Assembly: GCA_024697065.1 (NCBI GenBank)
Contig: JAILGE010000028.1
Coordinates: 32,905-96,904 of the forward strand
Length of the DNA stretch: 64,000 bases
Direction of reading: 5' to 3'
DNA from: Lachnospiraceae bacterium
GTDB taxonomy: Bacteria; Bacillota; Clostridia; Lachnospirales; Lachnospiraceae
The notes below the pieces were generated by a model. It was not told the DNA's origin, did not search any database, and worked only from the letters and a program-made list of their open reading frames with translations. A program made the position numbers and the translations under genes. Shown here in pieces: positions 55,085 through 64,000 of the stretch (position 1 is the first letter of the stretch; each line of letters begins with the position of its first letter).

Positions 55085-55087
55085 TGA

Positions 55088-57214
55088 TCAGTGTGTTGAA
55101 TAAAAGATCTTCTTGAGCATATTGAGGATCTGCGTATACAGCTCCGTCATCTCTTCGTGATGATCCCAGATAAATGTGATATCGCCTCTCTTGGCGGCTC
55201 TTTCAAGGCCGTATGCCATATCGGCAACATCCAAAGCTCCGATGGACTGGCTGGCTCCCTTTATGGAATGAGCCGTAACACCGTAGTTTTCCAGATCCTC
55301 ATGTTCATAGAATTCATTCAGCAGATTAACAAGGTTTGAACCTGCATAGGTCTTAAGCAATTCTATATATCCCTCTACGTTCCCCGCACAGTTCTTTATT
55401 CCTGTATCCGTATCTATTCCCTCCAGCTTCTCCAGGAGTTCTTCATGAGAAAGTCTGTCCCAGGGGATACTGTTTTCAGCACGTTCAACCGCCTCCATGG
55501 ATGTACCTGCCGGGAATATCTTATTATCCGGCAGCCACTTTTTAAGTATGGCACTTAACTGTTCCACCTTAATGGGCTTGGCGATATAATCATTCATTCC
55601 CATGGCCATGAGCTGTTTATCCACGCCCTTGATGGCATTCGCCGTCAGCGCCACGATAGGAACCTTCTTGGCATATGCGCTGTCTAACTGCCTGATCTTC
55701 TGTGTTGCTTCCGCACCGTCCATATACGGCATCATATGGTCCATAAAGATTATGTCGTAGGTCACCAGATGATGGGCTACCAGGTCTATGGCTTCCTGAC
55801 CGCTCTCTGCCATCTTTGCTTCAAAACCGAAGAGTTTCATCAGTTCCTGGGCAACCTGTCTGTTAACCTTATTGTCATCGACGATGAGGACCTTGGCCTT
55901 GGGAGCCACGAAGTCCGCAGAATACTTACCGCTGGGGATTATATTTTCCAGTCTCTTAAATGTGAAATCATCAGGTGTTGCATCATGGATCTTCTGTGGG
56001 ATGACCACCGTAAAGGTCGAACCCTTATTGATCTCCGATGTAACATTGATGACGCCTCCCATGGCATCGATGAGCTTTTTACATATGGCAAGTCCGAGAC
56101 CGGTACCTTCCACATTCCGGTTTTTCTTGGTATTGATCTGACCGAAAGCAGTGAAAAGCTTTCCTATATTATCCTTGGCGATACCGATACCGGTATCGGT
56201 AACACGCATAGTAAGTCTTCCGATGGGTGTGGCGTAGCCCTTCTCTTCATCCCACCTGACCACCAGGGTGACGGACCCCTGATTGGTAAACTTTACGGCA
56301 TTGTTTAACAGATTTATAAGTATCTGTCTTACTCTGTTGGCATCGCCGATAAGCTCTCTGGGGATATTCTTTCCTATATCCAGTACGAGCTGCAGATTCC
56401 TGTCACGTATCCTGAATTCGATGATGGTGACAACATCCTGAAGCATCTCGTTAAAATTATATGGCTCCTCTATTATCTCCAGCTTTCCCGCATCGACCTT
56501 GGAGAAATCAAGGATCTCATTGATGATGGAGAGCAGATTTTCCGAAGAACGCTTTATCATTGCAACATATTCCTGTTCCGTCTTCTCTCTGCTCCTGCCC
56601 TCAAGAAGCTCGGCCATACCGTAGATGGCATTCATGGGAGTACGGATCTCATGACTCATGTTGGCCAAGAAGTTGGACTTTGCCTCCAGCGCTTCTTCCG
56701 CAACAGCCGCCTTCTCTTCCATCTGCCTCTTATAGCGGTTGATGCTGTAGGTTATGAATACCATGGCAACACCTGCAAAAGCATACATGGTGATATAGGC
56801 AACATATTGGGTCATATCAAAGAAAGCAGTAACGATATCAGTCTGAAGTATCCCTATGATGATAAGGATAGCGGTAGATACGATGAAATATTCCGTCTCG
56901 ATATACTGATCAAGGAAGAGCGCGATATTTATACTCATGGCAAGAAGCATGAATACCAGCATTGCCTCGGTATGAGATGCCGTACACATGTAATAGAAGG
57001 ATGCCAGTCCGGAATACATAAGACACCTTATTACAACCTTCTCCTGTGTGATCTTGAGAGACAGGATAAATACCAGAAGCACCGGCAGCAGACCAAGTCC
57101 TACCAAAAGCGCACTCCGCAGTCCCAGTTCCGACAGCACGTATACCGTCTGCAATAAAACCGCACAAAGAAATTCCACGATAAAGATTATGACATTTGTC
57201 CTGAAAGGAAGCAT
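55088..57214 (-). CDS. Hybrid histidine kinase (membrane sensor-HisKA-HATPase-REC-HPt)
   Basis: 708 residues. About six hydrophobic helices in residues 5-165, without a recognised sensor domain. HisKA with the phospho-accepting His near 188 in NMSHEIRTPMNAIYG, a HATPase with NRVRQILINLLNNAVKFT and VTDTGIGIAKD, a receiver with the phospho-Asp near 490 in IIFMDHMMPYMDG, and a C-terminal HPt with His near 648 in TAHSIKGASQSIG. A full phosphorelay in one chain. No response regulator lies next to it, so the output is elsewhere. It is the last gene of the minus-strand run and follows the cysteine desulfurase by 16 bases. Confidence 0.94.
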   Translation of the reverse strand: MLPFRTNVIIFIVEFLCAVLLQTVYVLSELGLRSALLVGLGLLPVLLVFILSLKITQEKVVIRCLMYSGLASFYYMCTASHTEAMLVFMLLAMSINIALFLDQYIETEYFIVSTAILIIIGILQTDIVTAFFDMTQYVAYITMYAFAGVAMVFITYSINRYKRQMEEKAAVAEEALEAKSNFLANMSHEIRTPMNAIYGMAELLEGRSREKTEQEYVAMIKRSSENLLSIINEILDFSKVDAGKLEIIEEPYNFNEMLQDVVTIIEFRIRDRNLQLVLDIGKNIPRELIGDANRVRQILINLLNNAVKFTNQGSVTLVVRWDEEKGYATPIGRLTMRVTDTGIGIAKDNIGKLFTAFGQINTKKNRNVEGTGLGLAICKKLIDAMGGVINVTSEINKGSTFTVVIPQKIHDATPDDFTFKRLENIIPSGKYSADFVAPKAKVLIVDDNKVNRQVAQELMKLFGFEAKMAESGQEAIDLVAHHLVTYDIIFMDHMMPYMDGAEATQKIRQLDSAYAKKVPIVALTANAIKGVDKQLMAMGMNDYIAKPIKVEQLSAILKKWLPDNKIFPAGTSMEAVERAENSIPWDRLSHEELLEKLEGIDTDTGIKNCAGNVEGYIELLKTYAGSNLVNLLNEFYEHEDLENYGVTAHSIKGASQSIGALDVADMAYGLERAAKRGDITFIWDHHEEMTELYTQILNMLKKIFYSTH

Positions 57215-57230
57215 CCCATTCTCCTGTCTG

Positions 57231-58418
57231 TTAATGACGACTGTATTTTCTAAGTTCCGGAAGTATCTCTTTTAACGCCTCAAGGGTTTTCTCAAGTTCA
57301 TCCCATGTGGTATAAACCGAAAAACTGAACCTCAGCGTCGAATCCATCAGTTCCTTTTTAAGACCAATGGCCTGAAGGGTATCCGACAATGACACTTTAT
57401 GTGTTGCGCACGCACTTCCGGCAGATACATATATCCCCTTTTCTTCCAGGGCATGGAGGAGAACCTCCGAGCGCACACCCGCAAATGATGCGCTGACTAT
57501 ATGAGGTGCAGACAACTTCTTCCACGTATCCTCATCGCCCTCCTTCGGAAGTGCAGGTCCGTTTAAAGATACGCCCTCTATACCAATCAACTCTTCACTG
57601 AAGCGTTTTTTCAGTAAATATAATCCTTCGGTTTCACCGGCAAGATCCTCATATACTCTGGCAGCAGCTGCAGCCATTCCGGCGATCCCGGGGACATTTT
57701 CCGTTCCGGAACGCATACCGTCCTGCTGACCTCCGCCAAAGGTGATGGGAGCAAGCCTGGTCTTTTCCGCTATGTACAGAAATCCCACACCCTTGGGTCC
57801 GTGTATCTTATGAGAGCTTACGCTGAGCAGATCTATGCCTGCCTGTTTCGGATAAATCATATCCTTTCCGAAACCCTGGACCGCATCCACATGAAAAGTA
57901 ACTTCAGGATGTTTTGCCTTCAGATATCTTCCGATCTCTTCAAGAGGCTGCTTTGCACCTATCTCATTATTGGTATGCATTACGGATACAAGTATGGTTT
58001 CAGGAGTTATGGCTGCTTTGAGTGTCTCGAGTGATACCGTTCCCTCACTGTTTACCGGAAGGTAAGTTATGCTGCAACCCTCTTCCCTTTCAAGATATTC
58101 CATGGTCCTTAAAATGGCCGGATGCTCGATCTGTGTGGTGATGAGATGTTTTCCCTGCTTTTTCTTCGCATGTACCGTTCCGATAAGCGCCAGATTATCG
58201 CTTTCCGTACCTCCGGAAGTAAACAATATCTCTCCCGGTCTGCACCGGAGTATCTTGGAAAGTCTCTCCTTTGCCTGACGGATATAGGTCTCCGCTTCCA
58301 TTCCTTTAATATGTGCACTGGAGGGATTGCCGTAATCCTCCGAGAACACCCGGTTCATTACAGTTACCGCTTCAGGGCAGACCCTGGTTGTTGCTGAATT
58401 ATCAAGATATATTTCCAT
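57231..58418 (-). CDS. Cysteine desulfurase (NifS/IscS-like)
   Basis: 395 residues, PLP fold type I. The PLP lysine is near 202 in VSSHKIHGPKGVGF, and the catalytic Cys near 337 in SAGSACATHKVSLS. HVDAVQGFGK holds the PLP-stacking Asp region. It takes sulfur from cysteine for Fe-S clusters or tRNA thiolation. No IscU or ThiI/MnmA gene adjoins it, so the acceptor is unclear. It lies 18 bases downstream of rsmE in an operon of translation genes, which hints at tRNA thiolation; that is inferred. Confidence 0.92.
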   Translation of the reverse strand: MEIYLDNSATTRVCPEAVTVMNRVFSEDYGNPSSAHIKGMEAETYIRQAKERLSKILRCRPGEILFTSGGTESDNLALIGTVHAKKKQGKHLITTQIEHPAILRTMEYLEREEGCSITYLPVNSEGTVSLETLKAAITPETILVSVMHTNNEIGAKQPLEEIGRYLKAKHPEVTFHVDAVQGFGKDMIYPKQAGIDLLSVSSHKIHGPKGVGFLYIAEKTRLAPITFGGGQQDGMRSGTENVPGIAGMAAAAARVYEDLAGETEGLYLLKKRFSEELIGIEGVSLNGPALPKEGDEDTWKKLSAPHIVSASFAGVRSEVLLHALEEKGIYVSAGSACATHKVSLSDTLQAIGLKKELMDSTLRFSFSVYTTWDELEKTLEALKEILPELRKYSRH

Positions 58419-58436
58419 TACTGATCGCCGCCTTTA

Positions 58437-59210
58437 TCATATTTCAGTTTCATACATAAGTATGGACAGGACTGTCATTCCCGCAGTCTCTGTTCTGAGT
58501 ATCCTTCTCCCGAGGGATACAGGTACTATTCCCGCATCGGAAGCAAGCTGCACTTCCTCTTCGGTAAATCCACCCTCCGGTCCGATGAATATCCCAGCCG
58601 TTCGTGGCGGAATACTGCCGTCACCGGAGCTTTTTGCCAGTTCCTTTACCTTCTCCACAAAATCACGCATAGTACCCATCCCCTTTGCAAGCTCATAGGG
58701 AATGGCCGCGATATCAAGATGCTTTGCTTCTTCTACCGCTTCCCGCATTGTCATGGGAAGAGTGACTTCCGGTATACAGGCTCTTTTGCTTTGCTTGGCA
58801 GCAGCTTCGCTGATCTTCATCCAGCGCTCCGTCCTGCTCTTGGCTTTCCTGTCATCCAGCTTTACAACGGCACGGGCAGTTTCCACGGGAACAACTCTTG
58901 CTACGCCCAGTTCAACCGCCTTTTGAACGATAAGCTCCATCTTGTCCGCCTTGGGCATGCCCTGGAAAAGAGTGATCTTCACCGGCAGCTCCACTCCGTC
59001 TTCTTTAACAAAGAGCAGATCGCAGACGACCTCATTCTCGCCTATCTGACTTATACCCGCCCGGTATTCGTTGTCGTCCACACCGTTGCTTACGCTTATC
59101 TCTTCACCGATCTTCATTCTGAGGACATTTTTAATATGATTAACATCCTCTCCGGTAATGATTATCTTATTTCCCGTTATCTGTTCCGGTTCCACAAAAA
59201 AATGCTGCAT
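58437..59210 (-). CDS. rsmE: 16S rRNA (uracil1498-N3)-methyltransferase
   Basis: 257 residues of the SPOUT class. The N-terminal PUA-like part HFFVEPEQITGNKIIITGED with HIKNVLRMKIGEEISV is followed by the knotted domain, whose SAM site is IFIGPEGGFTEEEVQLA and SLGRRILRTETAG. Methylates U1498 in the decoding region. It follows prmA by 21 bases; the prmA-rsmE pair is common in Firmicutes. Confidence 0.95.
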   Translation of the reverse strand: MQHFFVEPEQITGNKIIITGEDVNHIKNVLRMKIGEEISVSNGVDDNEYRAGISQIGENEVVCDLLFVKEDGVELPVKITLFQGMPKADKMELIVQKAVELGVARVVPVETARAVVKLDDRKAKSRTERWMKISEAAAKQSKRACIPEVTLPMTMREAVEEAKHLDIAAIPYELAKGMGTMRDFVEKVKELAKSSGDGSIPPRTAGIFIGPEGGFTEEEVQLASDAGIVPVSLGRRILRTETAGMTVLSILMYETEI

Positions 59211-59231
59211 ATACGATCATTACAGGTATCA

Positions 59232-60224
59232 TCAGCCTCTATAGATTCCTGTAACACTCCTCCATTCTCCCTGTGTGCCGATGTTTACGACCTCAAATCC
59301 ATTGGCTTTCATGGTCTCTGCCACAGAATCCTCCCTGCCTTCGATGATACCTGAAGTGATAAAAATACCATCCTTCTTTATCATCTTTGTCACATACGGT
59401 GTCAGGGGTATGAGAACATCTGCGAGAATATTGGCTGTCACAATGTCGAATTTCTTTCCACCGTTGCTGTCCAGCACCTCAGCGCAAACCTGCTCATCTC
59501 CGATCACATTTCCGAGGATAAGCTTAAAATTCCCCGAGTCCTCAAATCCGTTTTGTCTGAGATTATCGGCCACAGCATCAACCGCACACGGATCAAGATC
59601 CGTGCCGGTCACTCTCTTTGCTCCGAACATAAGGGACAGTATCCCGAGTATCCCGCTTCCCGTTCCAACATCGAGGAGATCGCTCTCACCGGTCACGTAC
59701 TTCTTAAGCTGTCGGATACACAGCTGCGTGGTCTCATGCATACCTGTTCCGAAAGCGGTACCGGGATCGATATGAAGTATCATCTTATCGCTGTCCGAAG
59801 GCTGAACCTCTTCCCATGAAGGGATCACCAGGATGTCATCGATATAGAAACTGTGAAAATACTTTTTCCAGTTATTGATCCAGTCCAGATCCTCGGTCTC
59901 CGAAACCTCAACAGCCCCCGATCCTATATCCATAAATTCTTTTGCATCTTCGAGGACTTTACGTATCGTCTCTTTATGCTGATCGGCAAGTGCCTTTCTT
60001 TCATCTTCTCCCTCAGGCGCTTCTACGAAAAAACTAAGATATGCCTTTCCGTCATCCTCACCCGGATCAAGCGGGATATCCACAAACATCTTCTCCTTAT
60101 CAAGGGCCGAAAGGGGCTGTTTATCTTCGATCTGCGCTCCCTCGAACCCCGCATCATAAAGATCCGAAATAAGGATATCCTCTGCTTCTTCAACTGTCTC
60201 AACTCTGAATTTAAGCCATCTCAT
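59232..60224 (-). CDS. prmA: Ribosomal protein L11 methyltransferase
   Basis: 330 residues from the ATG at 60224, which has GGAGG 6 bases upstream; the frame extends 5 codons further but without a site. The N-terminal domain MRWLKFRVETVEEAED is followed by an acidic linker and the SAM domain with LLDVGTGSGILGILSLMFGA, then GTDLDPCAVDAVADN and VTANILADVLIPL. It trimethylates L11. The extra internal segment around 70-110 makes it somewhat longer than E. coli PrmA (about 293). Confidence 0.94.
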   Translation of the reverse strand: MRWLKFRVETVEEAEDILISDLYDAGFEGAQIEDKQPLSALDKEKMFVDIPLDPGEDDGKAYLSFFVEAPEGEDERKALADQHKETIRKVLEDAKEFMDIGSGAVEVSETEDLDWINNWKKYFHSFYIDDILVIPSWEEVQPSDSDKMILHIDPGTAFGTGMHETTQLCIRQLKKYVTGESDLLDVGTGSGILGILSLMFGAKRVTGTDLDPCAVDAVADNLRQNGFEDSGNFKLILGNVIGDEQVCAEVLDSNGGKKFDIVTANILADVLIPLTPYVTKMIKKDGIFITSGIIEGREDSVAETMKANGFEVVNIGTQGEWRSVTGIYRG

Positions 60225-60266
60225 TATGAACCTCCACAAAGAAGATTTACTGATGTAAATCCTCTT

Positions 60267-61052
60267 TTATTTCCTGCCTTTCCTGTCATTTTCTATAAGT
60301 ATCCTTAGTGCTCCCACTGCGGTCTTTATCGCATCACTCGTGTCATGGGCCTGCACGTTTGAGAGCCCCTTCTTCGCTCTCTCCTGATTTGCCACTACCA
60401 AAAAGCACGAACCTACTCTTACCCTGAGAAATGCTCCTGCGATGAACAAAGCAGCAGATTCCATTTCCGAAGCAAGGCATCCCATCCTAAGCCATGCTTC
60501 CCACTTATTCTGAAGCTCATAGCTTACCGGCATTATCTCCGGCTCATGCTGGCCGAAGAAGGAATCTTTACACTGCACCACTCCCACATGATGAGTAAGT
60601 CCCAGATCTCCGGCAGACTGTATAAGAGCATTCATTACATTAACATCGGGGACTGCCGGAAATTCTATGGGAGCAAATTCCCTGCTGGTCCCTTCATTTC
60701 TGATGGCACCGTTTGCTATAACTATGTCTCCGCCGCATACATCTTCACGCATTCCGCCGCATGTGCCTACTCTTATGAAAGTATGTGCTCCGCACTTTGC
60801 GAGTTCATCGATGGCGATGGATGCTGAGGGACCTCCTATACCGGTGGATGTTACACTTACTTTTTCACCGTTTAATGTTCCCGTATATGTCGTATACTCT
60901 CTGACATCTGCAACAAAATGCATATCATCGAACTGCTTTGCGATCATCTCGCATCGTTTGGGATCTCCGGGCAATATAACATATTTACCTATATCATCCG
61001 GACCAACACCTGTATGATACTGCTTGCCTGATCCCTCTGTGTAATCTACCAT
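60267..61052 (-). CDS. udp: Uridine phosphorylase
   Basis: 261 residues from the ATG at 61052, preceded by AAGGAGG. The phosphate-binding [15 protein letters not shown] and [20 protein letters not shown] blocks and the active-site [15 protein letters not shown] fit the PNP/UDP family (NP-I). [20 protein letters not shown] follows. It splits uridine with phosphate to uracil and ribose-1-phosphate. Overlap of motifs with other NP-I members means purine activity is not excluded. It starts 13 bases after the AAA ATPase gene. Confidence 0.9.
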   Translation of the reverse strand: MVDYTEGSGKQYHTGVGPDDIGKYVILPGDPKRCEMIAKQFDDMHFVADVREYTTYTGTLNGEKVSVTSTGIGGPSASIAIDELAKCGAHTFIRVGTCGGMREDVCGGDIVIANGAIRNEGTSREFAPIEFPAVPDVNVMNALIQSAGDLGLTHHVGVVQCKDSFFGQHEPEIMPVSYELQNKWEAWLRMGCLASEMESAALFIAGAFLRVRVGSCFLVVANQERAKKGLSNVQAHDTSDAIKTAVGALRILIENDRKGRK

Positions 61053-61065
61053 AAAACCTGCCTCC

Positions 61066-62415
61066 TTATTCGCAATCAAGATCCTCTGCTGTTATGCTGA
61101 TAAGTTCTTCAACACTGCCTTTACTCTGTGCTACGATCCTGTTAGCCTGCTTTGTTATCACTTTTTCAAAATAATTTCTGATCTCACGTCCGTTGGCAAA
61201 CTTGTCGCCCTTGCTGATAATAAGATCCTGTATATGCTGAAGTATAGTCTCGTGAAGCTCAGGTGCGAACCTGTAATCATTGCTGTCGCAGAACTTCTTA
61301 AAGATCTCATACAACTCATTATGAGAATAGTTTTCAAAAACAATATATTTATTAAATCTGGACCTGAGTCCCGGATTGGAATTCAGGAATCTTTCCATAG
61401 GCTCCGGATATCCCGCAACGATAACTATCAGATCATCTCTGTGATCTTCCATAAGCTTGAGCAGCGTATCCACCGCTTCCTGGCCGTAATCGTTATCCGC
61501 ACCGCTTACCAGTGTGTAAGCTTCATCGATAAAAAGGATACCGCCTCTGGCTTTCTCCACGATACTTTCAACCTTTGCAGCAGTCTGTCCCATATATCCG
61601 GATACCATGCCTGCACGGTCGGTTTCAATGAGCTGTCCCGTTTCCAGAACTCCAAGTACCTTGTAGATCTCTCCTATCTTTCTGGCTATGGTAGTCTTTC
61701 CGGTACCCGGATTGCCGGTAAACACAAGATGCATCGACATTATAGGGATCTCAAATCCTCTGCTTTCACGCAACTGCTTGATACGTATGAAATTTACCAG
61801 ATCATGGATGTCCTTCTTAACCGATTCAAGACCTATCATTGAGTCAACTTCTTTAAGAAGTTCTTCCAGCTTTGCTTCTCTTGTGTTCTCCAGTCTTATA
61901 TCAAAATCTCCTGCAACTACCGAAGAGTTCTGTTTTACGGGCTCAGGTGTTTTCTTTTCTTCCTCTCTCACGTAATTAAGCATGTTGTTAATATAGGAAT
62001 CAAGAGCATCAGTCTCATATCTCATCCTGCTTCCGTTACAACCGATCGCAACATTTCCCGCCTGCTCAAAAGCACGGGCAAACTCTCTGGTACACAGCAA
62101 TATCCCCGGCGCCCCTCCTCTGTCAAAGCGTTCCTTCTCTGCCACCAGTCTTACGGTCTCCGGTACTCTCCTAAGGAAGCATCCTTCAACCTGACAGTCC
62201 TCATAAAATCTTTCCTTTAACCCCTCGGGGCTAAACATTGTCTTAAAAAAACTGTTTATGGTAATGAGTTCTGCCTTATCAAGCTCAGCATCAAGCATGG
62301 TGAGCAGATAAGTTTCCCTGATTATCTCGCGGTGAAACTCATCGATCTGCTTTCTCATACCCATGCGATCCAATAGCTCATCGCATTTCAATAACTGTTG
62401 TCCGATATCAATCAT
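61066..62415 (-). CDS. CbbX/SpoVK-like AAA+ ATPase
   Basis: 449 residues from the ATG at 62415 (GAGGG upstream). The N-terminal 140 residues are helical ([20 protein letters not shown]) and might be TerB-like; not certain. The AAA domain has Walker [17 protein letters not shown], the CbbX-type pore loop [10 protein letters not shown], Walker [13 protein letters not shown] and the sensor/Arg finger [12 protein letters not shown]. Proteins of this class remodel client complexes (CbbX acts on Rubisco; SpoVK acts in sporulation). The client here is unknown. It is the first gene of the minus-strand run to 55088. Confidence 0.88.
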   Translation of the reverse strand: MIDIGQQLLKCDELLDRMGMRKQIDEFHREIIRETYLLTMLDAELDKAELITINSFFKTMFSPEGLKERFYEDCQVEGCFLRRVPETVRLVAEKERFDRGGAPGILLCTREFARAFEQAGNVAIGCNGSRMRYETDALDSYINNMLNYVREEEKKTPEPVKQNSSVVAGDFDIRLENTREAKLEELLKEVDSMIGLESVKKDIHDLVNFIRIKQLRESRGFEIPIMSMHLVFTGNPGTGKTTIARKIGEIYKVLGVLETGQLIETDRAGMVSGYMGQTAAKVESIVEKARGGILFIDEAYTLVSGADNDYGQEAVDTLLKLMEDHRDDLIVIVAGYPEPMERFLNSNPGLRSRFNKYIVFENYSHNELYEIFKKFCDSNDYRFAPELHETILQHIQDLIISKGDKFANGREIRNYFEKVITKQANRIVAQSKGSVEELISITAEDLDCE

Positions 62416-62624
62416 TTTTCCCTCTTCACCCGTATCAGTCACAGGCCTGACCGGATAGAATCAACTTTTGTATGCAATTTATCTTCCGGGATCTGATGGT
62501 CTCCGGATAGATCTGAAGATCAAAACAAATGCCTGTAAGTAATTTTATCATAAAAAACATCCGATTATTCAGTTGTTTCACCAATATATAACATATGTTT
62601 TTTCTTCTTAAGTCAGTGATATCG

Positions 62625-62633
62625 TGTTATAAT
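62625..62633 (+). promoter_or_regulatory. Extended -10 of the PAS/GAF-like gene
   Basis: TGTTATAAT, a perfect TATAAT with the TG extension. TTCTTA 17 bases upstream is a weak -35. AAAGGAG lies before the ATG at 62678. Confidence 0.6.
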
Positions 62634-62677
62634 ATTCAAAATGATCAATTGTATATATAGGATTTGAAAGGAGTAAC

Positions 62678-63640
62678 ATGGACTATCAAAATTTTGTTGA
62701 CAGTATCTGCGAAACGGCCTGTATATTATCCGTTAAAATGCTTCCCGACAGTGATGAAAAAATAATCGCTGTTTCAGCATGTAATTCTGCATTCGAGGAA
62801 ATAATCAACTCTATCCCCGGTTGCGCGAACAAATCTTTTGTTCCCGATTCACCTTACGAAAATTATTTTCCCAAAAATTCTTCTATGGATGAGCAGACTA
62901 TACAGGCTGCTATCCTGAAAGTGCCGGCTTCTCAATTCACTTCATTCGGAGAATCGGATGTTTGGGTAAATCTGACCTGGATCCCTCTCAATGATGATGA
63001 AGAAGAACCCGATACATTTTATTGCTGTCTCATTCTTGATCTTTCCGGGATCGCACAGCCGGAGCTTGCTTTCGGCACTTCAAACGGCCTCTCCAATACT
63101 TTGCTTGAGATCTGCAACAAGATGAATTATACAACCAACATGATCGATGCAGTAAGAGGACTGCTCTCGGATATTACAGACATTTGCAATACCGAAGTCA
63201 GATTTTGCGTATTGTCCAAAGATTCGGTAAATGAAAAAGCAATGATCATTACAGTAGAAGGTCAAAGCGATGTAATAGATGCCACTTTCGCGCAGAGCAT
63301 GGGAAAGACACTCTATCAGGTGGCAGAGGACTGGATAAAAGATTTTGGAAATGATGACTGTATTCAGATCAGGAGCCAGGCAGATTTTGACAAATACAAA
63401 GAGATCGACCCTTCCTGGGTGGAATCACTTGTAAACTTTTCCGTAGCAGGGTTGGTAATGCTCCCTCTTATTTTCCGTAAGGAAATAATCGGATTCATAT
63501 GGGCTTCGATATATGAAGGTTCAGATGCCGAAAAAGAAGATATGAATCTGATGAAAGAAATAATCGAAAAGGTAGCTTTTGCAGTGGCTAATGTGATAGC
63601 AAATTATCAACAGATCCAGACTGTGGAAGAGCTGGAATAA
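62678..63640 (+). CDS. Putative PAS/GAF sensor protein without an output domain
   Basis: 320 residues, no membrane helix. The N-terminal half (about 1-130) resembles a PAS-like module (AVSACNSAFEEIINS near 30). The middle and C-terminal half (about 155-310) look GAF-like: NTTNMIDAVRGLLSDITDI-type region (here NYTTNMIDAVRGLLSDIT), VAGLVMLPLIFRKEIIGFIW and EKEDMNLMKEIIEKVAFAVA. In Lachnospiraceae such halves often precede a GGDEF or kinase domain, but here a stop follows at once, with a terminator 46 bases on. It is either a free sensor protein or a truncated relict. Domain calls are by pattern only. Confidence 0.65.
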   Translation: MDYQNFVDSICETACILSVKMLPDSDEKIIAVSACNSAFEEIINSIPGCANKSFVPDSPYENYFPKNSSMDEQTIQAAILKVPASQFTSFGESDVWVNLTWIPLNDDEEEPDTFYCCLILDLSGIAQPELAFGTSNGLSNTLLEICNKMNYTTNMIDAVRGLLSDITDICNTEVRFCVLSKDSVNEKAMIITVEGQSDVIDATFAQSMGKTLYQVAEDWIKDFGNDDCIQIRSQADFDKYKEIDPSWVESLVNFSVAGLVMLPLIFRKEIIGFIWASIYEGSDAEKEDMNLMKEIIEKVAFAVANVIANYQQIQTVEELE

Positions 63641-63685
63641 AGACTGAACTTCTGAATAAAGGTTTGTATAAAAAGTCAGGATCAA

Positions 63686-63720
63686 AATATCCGCCTCCGA
63701 TATTTCGGAAGGCGGATATT
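63686..63720 (+). terminator. Terminator of the PAS/GAF-like gene
   Basis: A long stem: AATATCCGCC pairs with GGCGGATATT and an inner TCCGA with TCGGA. It ends in a run of T (63719-63724). Confidence 0.9.
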
Positions 63721-63743
63721 TTTTAAGAACTTAGGAAATAAAA

Positions 63744-63767
63744 AAACCTCTCATTCTTGAGAGGTTT
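63744..63767 (-). terminator. Terminator of the tRNA transcript
   Basis: 10-bp arms AAACCTCTCA / TGAGAGGTTT with a 4-base loop, and a T run on the minus strand. Confidence 0.88.
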
Positions 63768-63782
63768 AATCTTTATATACTA

Positions 63783-63853
63783 AGGTGCCAGACGGATTTG
63801 AACCGCCGATCAGGGAGTTGCAGTCCCACGCCTTACCGCTTGGCTATGGCACC
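63783..63853 (-). tRNA. tRNA-Cys (GCA)
   Basis: 71 bases on the minus strand. The acceptor stem is GGTGCCA / TGGCACC with discriminator T, the D-loop AGCGGTAAGGC, anticodon GCA in the loop ACTGCAACT, and a T-loop with GGTTCAAATCC. CCA is not encoded. Confidence 0.97.
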
Positions 63854-63864
63854 ATATAAAATCA

Positions 63865-63936
63865 TGACTCCGACGGGAATTGAACCCGTGTTACCGCCGT
63901 GAAAGGGCGATGTCTTAACCGCTTGACCACGGAGCC
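63865..63936 (-). tRNA. tRNA-Glu (TTC)
   Basis: 72 bases on the minus strand. The acceptor is GGCTCCG / CGGAGTC with one G-U pair and discriminator A. Anticodon TTC lies in the loop CCTTTCACG, and the T-loop has GGTTCAATTCC. It is 11 bases upstream of tRNA-Cys, so the two are probably one transcript. CCA is not encoded. Confidence 0.97.
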
Positions 63937-64000
63937 TTATTACGGGTACTTTGCTTGCTTAAGCATCCCCAGGTGTGAACTCTCATTCACTGATCCATTC

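Noticed and set aside
62588..62601. Second LexA-like palindrome AACATATGTT
   Set aside because: It lacks the outer G and C of the GAAC/GTTC half-sites and is in an AT-rich stretch where such palindromes arise by chance.
63937..64000. Another RNA gene at the right edge
   Set aside because: No tRNA or 5S pattern could be folded from the 64 bases.

Overview
This window looks like a chromosomal segment of a butyrate-producing member of the Lachnospiraceae (Clostridia, Firmicutes), possibly Butyrivibrio-, Roseburia- or Coprococcus-like. The main reasons are a complete acetyl-CoA to butyryl-CoA operon in the order thl-crt-hbd-bcd-etfB-etfA, an NfnAB-type transhydrogenase pair, meso-diaminopimelate dehydrogenase, FtsEX next to an M23 hydrolase and a CtpA-type protease, long-form HPF, AGGAGG ribosome binding sites and TTGACA/TATAAT promoters. 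The genus is inferred. No rRNA, phage, IS element or CRISPR array was seen. No gene-free stretch exceeds about 270 bases.

Layout. 1-7832 (minus strand): a tightly packed surface-polysaccharide block, running off the left edge. It holds a NAD-dependent sugar epimerase, a GT-D-like protein, a GT4 and a GT10 glycosyltransferase, an MBOAT acyltransferase, an FkbH-like HAD protein and a truncated GT39-like membrane protein. 7986-12544: a Cys-cluster protein, NADP-type glutamate dehydrogenase and nfnAB. 12710-20275: a small repeat-rich membrane protein, then a 1,989-residue transglutaminase-like/DUF4011/SF1 helicase/Vsr-like nuclease/DUF3320 protein, the best candidate here for an under-described (probably anti-phage) system, preceded by a membrane diguanylate cyclase. 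20387-26043: uvrB-uvrA-trmO with a near-consensus LexA box. 26218-35443: an accessory region with a second diguanylate cyclase, a U32-like Cys protein, a TetR-controlled flavoprotein with two operators, an SdpR/SdpI-type pair with palindromic operators, a DUF89/DUF2804 pair, and an AT-rich SUKH-like gene overlapping an acyltransferase.

35530-42756: a CdaR-like regulator, ftsE (with a 204-residue acidic extension), ftsX, an M23 hydrolase and a CtpA-type protease form a cell-division/peptidoglycan operon. A possible divergent GT26-like protein and a stand-alone HPt protein follow. 42870-48979: the butyrate operon. 49201-55084: thiamine diphosphokinase, ddh, an unknown protein, hpf, an NlpC/P60 hydrolase with WalR-like boxes at its promoter, and a FabG-like SDR. 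55088-62415: a minus-strand run of CbbX-like AAA ATPase, uridine phosphorylase, prmA, rsmE, cysteine desulfurase and hybrid histidine kinase. 62678-63936: a PAS/GAF-like protein and tRNA-Cys and tRNA-Glu.

How it fits together. The butyrate operon, NfnAB and glutamate dehydrogenase share the NADH/ferredoxin/NADPH pools of a saccharolytic anaerobe. FtsEX with M23 and CtpA-type partners, NlpC/P60, ddh and the surface-glycan block serve the envelope. Regulatory DNA is unusually readable: SOS, TetR, SdpR and WalR-like operators all sit at strong promoters. Everything here was read by eye, with no database search.
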